NCBI RefSeq assembly: GCF_024362385.1
Contig: NZ_CP101466.1
Span: forward strand, 1,240,001-1,304,000
From: Arthrobacter sp. DNA4
Lineage (GTDB): Bacteria; Actinomycetota; Actinomycetes; Actinomycetales; Micrococcaceae
Length of the DNA stretch: 64,000 nt
Direction: 5' to 3'
Shown here: positions 63,378-64,000 of the stretch, in pieces
How positions within the stretch are numbered: the first letter of the stretch is position 1
Layout: each line of letters starts with the position of its first letter
Position numbers and translations under genes: made by a program
The notes under the pieces: model-generated
Seen by the model: the letters and a program-made list of their open reading frames with translations, nothing else
The model's database searches: none
What the model was told of the DNA's origin: nothing

Positions 63378-64000
63378 GCACAACAGTTTCATCGTCCAGG
63401 CCCGGCAGCCCGCAGCCCGGGGGCTCCAAGGCAGCCGCACCCACCGCGGCGCTTTCGGCCAAACCGGTCAGCTGGAAGACTCCCGTCCTGCTCACGGTGT
63501 TCGCCCTTGTCTCCCTGGTGTTCTTCGGCTTCCTGGCACCCAGCCAGACAGCCAGTTTTGGTATCTCCACAGGGGGCGACTTCTTTCAGCTTCCGGCGCT
63601 GGAAATCAATGCCTTTGCGGGCGGCATCGTGCTGTCGGTGCTGCTCGTGGCACTCGCCGCCTACGCCGTCTTCCTCAAGACCAGGAACCAGCCCGCGCCC
63701 GGCTGGCTGGCGGTCACCTTCATCGTGATCTTCGTGGCGGCCTTCCTCATTTGGGTGGTGGGCGGGGCCCGCACGCCCACCATCTCGCTGGCCGTCCTCA
63801 TCGCCGGATCCGTGACGCTCGCGGTTCCGCTGGTGTTCGGTTCGCTGTCCGGTGTCCTGTGCGAACGCGTAGGCGTGGTGAACATTGCCATCGAGGGGCA
63901 GCTCCTGGGCGGGGCGTTCACCGCGGCCATCGTTGCCAGCATGACCAGGAACGCCTTCATCGGACTGCTCGCTGCAGCAGTTGCCGGGGCGGTGGTGTCC
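63374..64000 (+). CDS. Nucleoside ABC transporter permease 2 (3' end outside window)
   Basis: The frame is open from ATG 63374 to the last base, 209 residues so far. A Ser/Pro/Ala-rich cytoplasmic start is followed by helices TPVLLTVFALVSLVFFGFLA, GIVLSVLLVALAAYAVFL and WLAVTFIVIFVAAFLIWVVG. The family core then begins: LAVLIAGSVTLAVPLVFGSL, LCERVGVVNIAIEGQLLGGA. This matches the YufQ/RnsD-type second permease of BMP transporters, which pairs with permease 1. No frameshift is visible in the part present. Confidence 0.88.
   Translation, partial: MSTTVSSSRPGSPQPGGSKAAAPTAALSAKPVSWKTPVLLTVFALVSLVFFGFLAPSQTASFGISTGGDFFQLPALEINAFAGGIVLSVLLVALAAYAVFLKTRNQPAPGWLAVTFIVIFVAAFLIWVVGGARTPTISLAVLIAGSVTLAVPLVFGSLSGVLCERVGVVNIAIEGQLLGGAFTAAIVASMTRNAFIGLLAAAVAGAVVS

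Overview
The window is very GC-rich. Its genes have strong G/C third-position bias, use GTG and TTG starts often, and are packed with many 4-base stop/start overlaps. It carries a monomeric NADP isocitrate dehydrogenase, a 1-Cys OhrR/Ohr pair, a LAXTG-type surface protein, a DUF6350 protein beside purN, and a ZTP riboswitch before glyA-folD. Together these point to a soil actinobacterium of the Arthrobacter/Pseudarthrobacter kind. It reads as ordinary chromosome. I see no rRNA, tRNA, CRISPR array, phage or insertion sequence.

Layout. 1-6.5 kb: the end of a membrane protein, a PAS-PAS-GGDEF-EAL protein, a GlsB-type stress membrane protein, a HAD phosphatase, and a coupled glycosyltransferase/UDP-glucose dehydrogenase pair. 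6.7-13.6 kb: a PRC-barrel/DUF2382 stress protein, DUF6350, purN, an inserted MFS transporter and purH. 13.7-17.4 kb: a tiny protein and a secreted S1 protease, divergent from icd. 17.4-22.1 kb: a Ser/Thr kinase coupled to an exported small protein, then a repeat-rich LAXTG surface protein and a second secreted Ala/Pro-rich protein. 22.2-27.3 kb: a Gfo/Idh oxidoreductase, a MacB-type ABC exporter (permease frameshifted) and a secreted pectate lyase. 27.4-32.8 kb: an mmsAB/chvE-type sugar ABC transporter with its ROK regulator (frameshifted). 33.0-38.9 kb: a lysine-catabolic cluster made of davA-like amidase (frameshifted), a PucR regulator, a cationic amino-acid transporter and a davB-like lysine 2-monooxygenase. 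38.9-42.9 kb: a frameshifted gamma-carbonic-anhydrase-like gene, purU, and divergent ZTP riboswitch-glyA-folD. 43-49.6 kb: a two-component system with a SHOCT protein, xthA, trpS, a 2H phosphoesterase and a YihY protein. 49.6-54.1 kb: an alpha/beta hydrolase downstream of sdhCDAB. 54.4-58.9 kb: a mannose-1-P guanylyltransferase, an M20 amidohydrolase, and ohrR-ohr-oxidoreductase. 59.1-64 kb: a BMP-type nucleoside ABC transporter (first permease carries five frameshifts; second permease runs off the window).

Connecting themes. One-carbon and purine metabolism recurs: purN, purH, purU, and glyA-folD under a ZTP sensor. Uptake systems sit beside their regulators: ROK with sugar ABC, PucR with the lysine cluster, OhrR with ohr. 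Two regulatory elements stand out. One is a shared promoter/operator in front of both the ROK gene and its transporter. The other is a TAAG-N4-CTTA-like motif upstream of three envelope or stress genes.

The most unusual signal is a set of ten apparent frameshifts in five otherwise good genes, all with the same sign (net loss of one base modulo three). Each can be repaired by adding one base, or equally by turning a GC at the junction back into GCCGGC. Sequencing or basecalling error is the first explanation to exclude.
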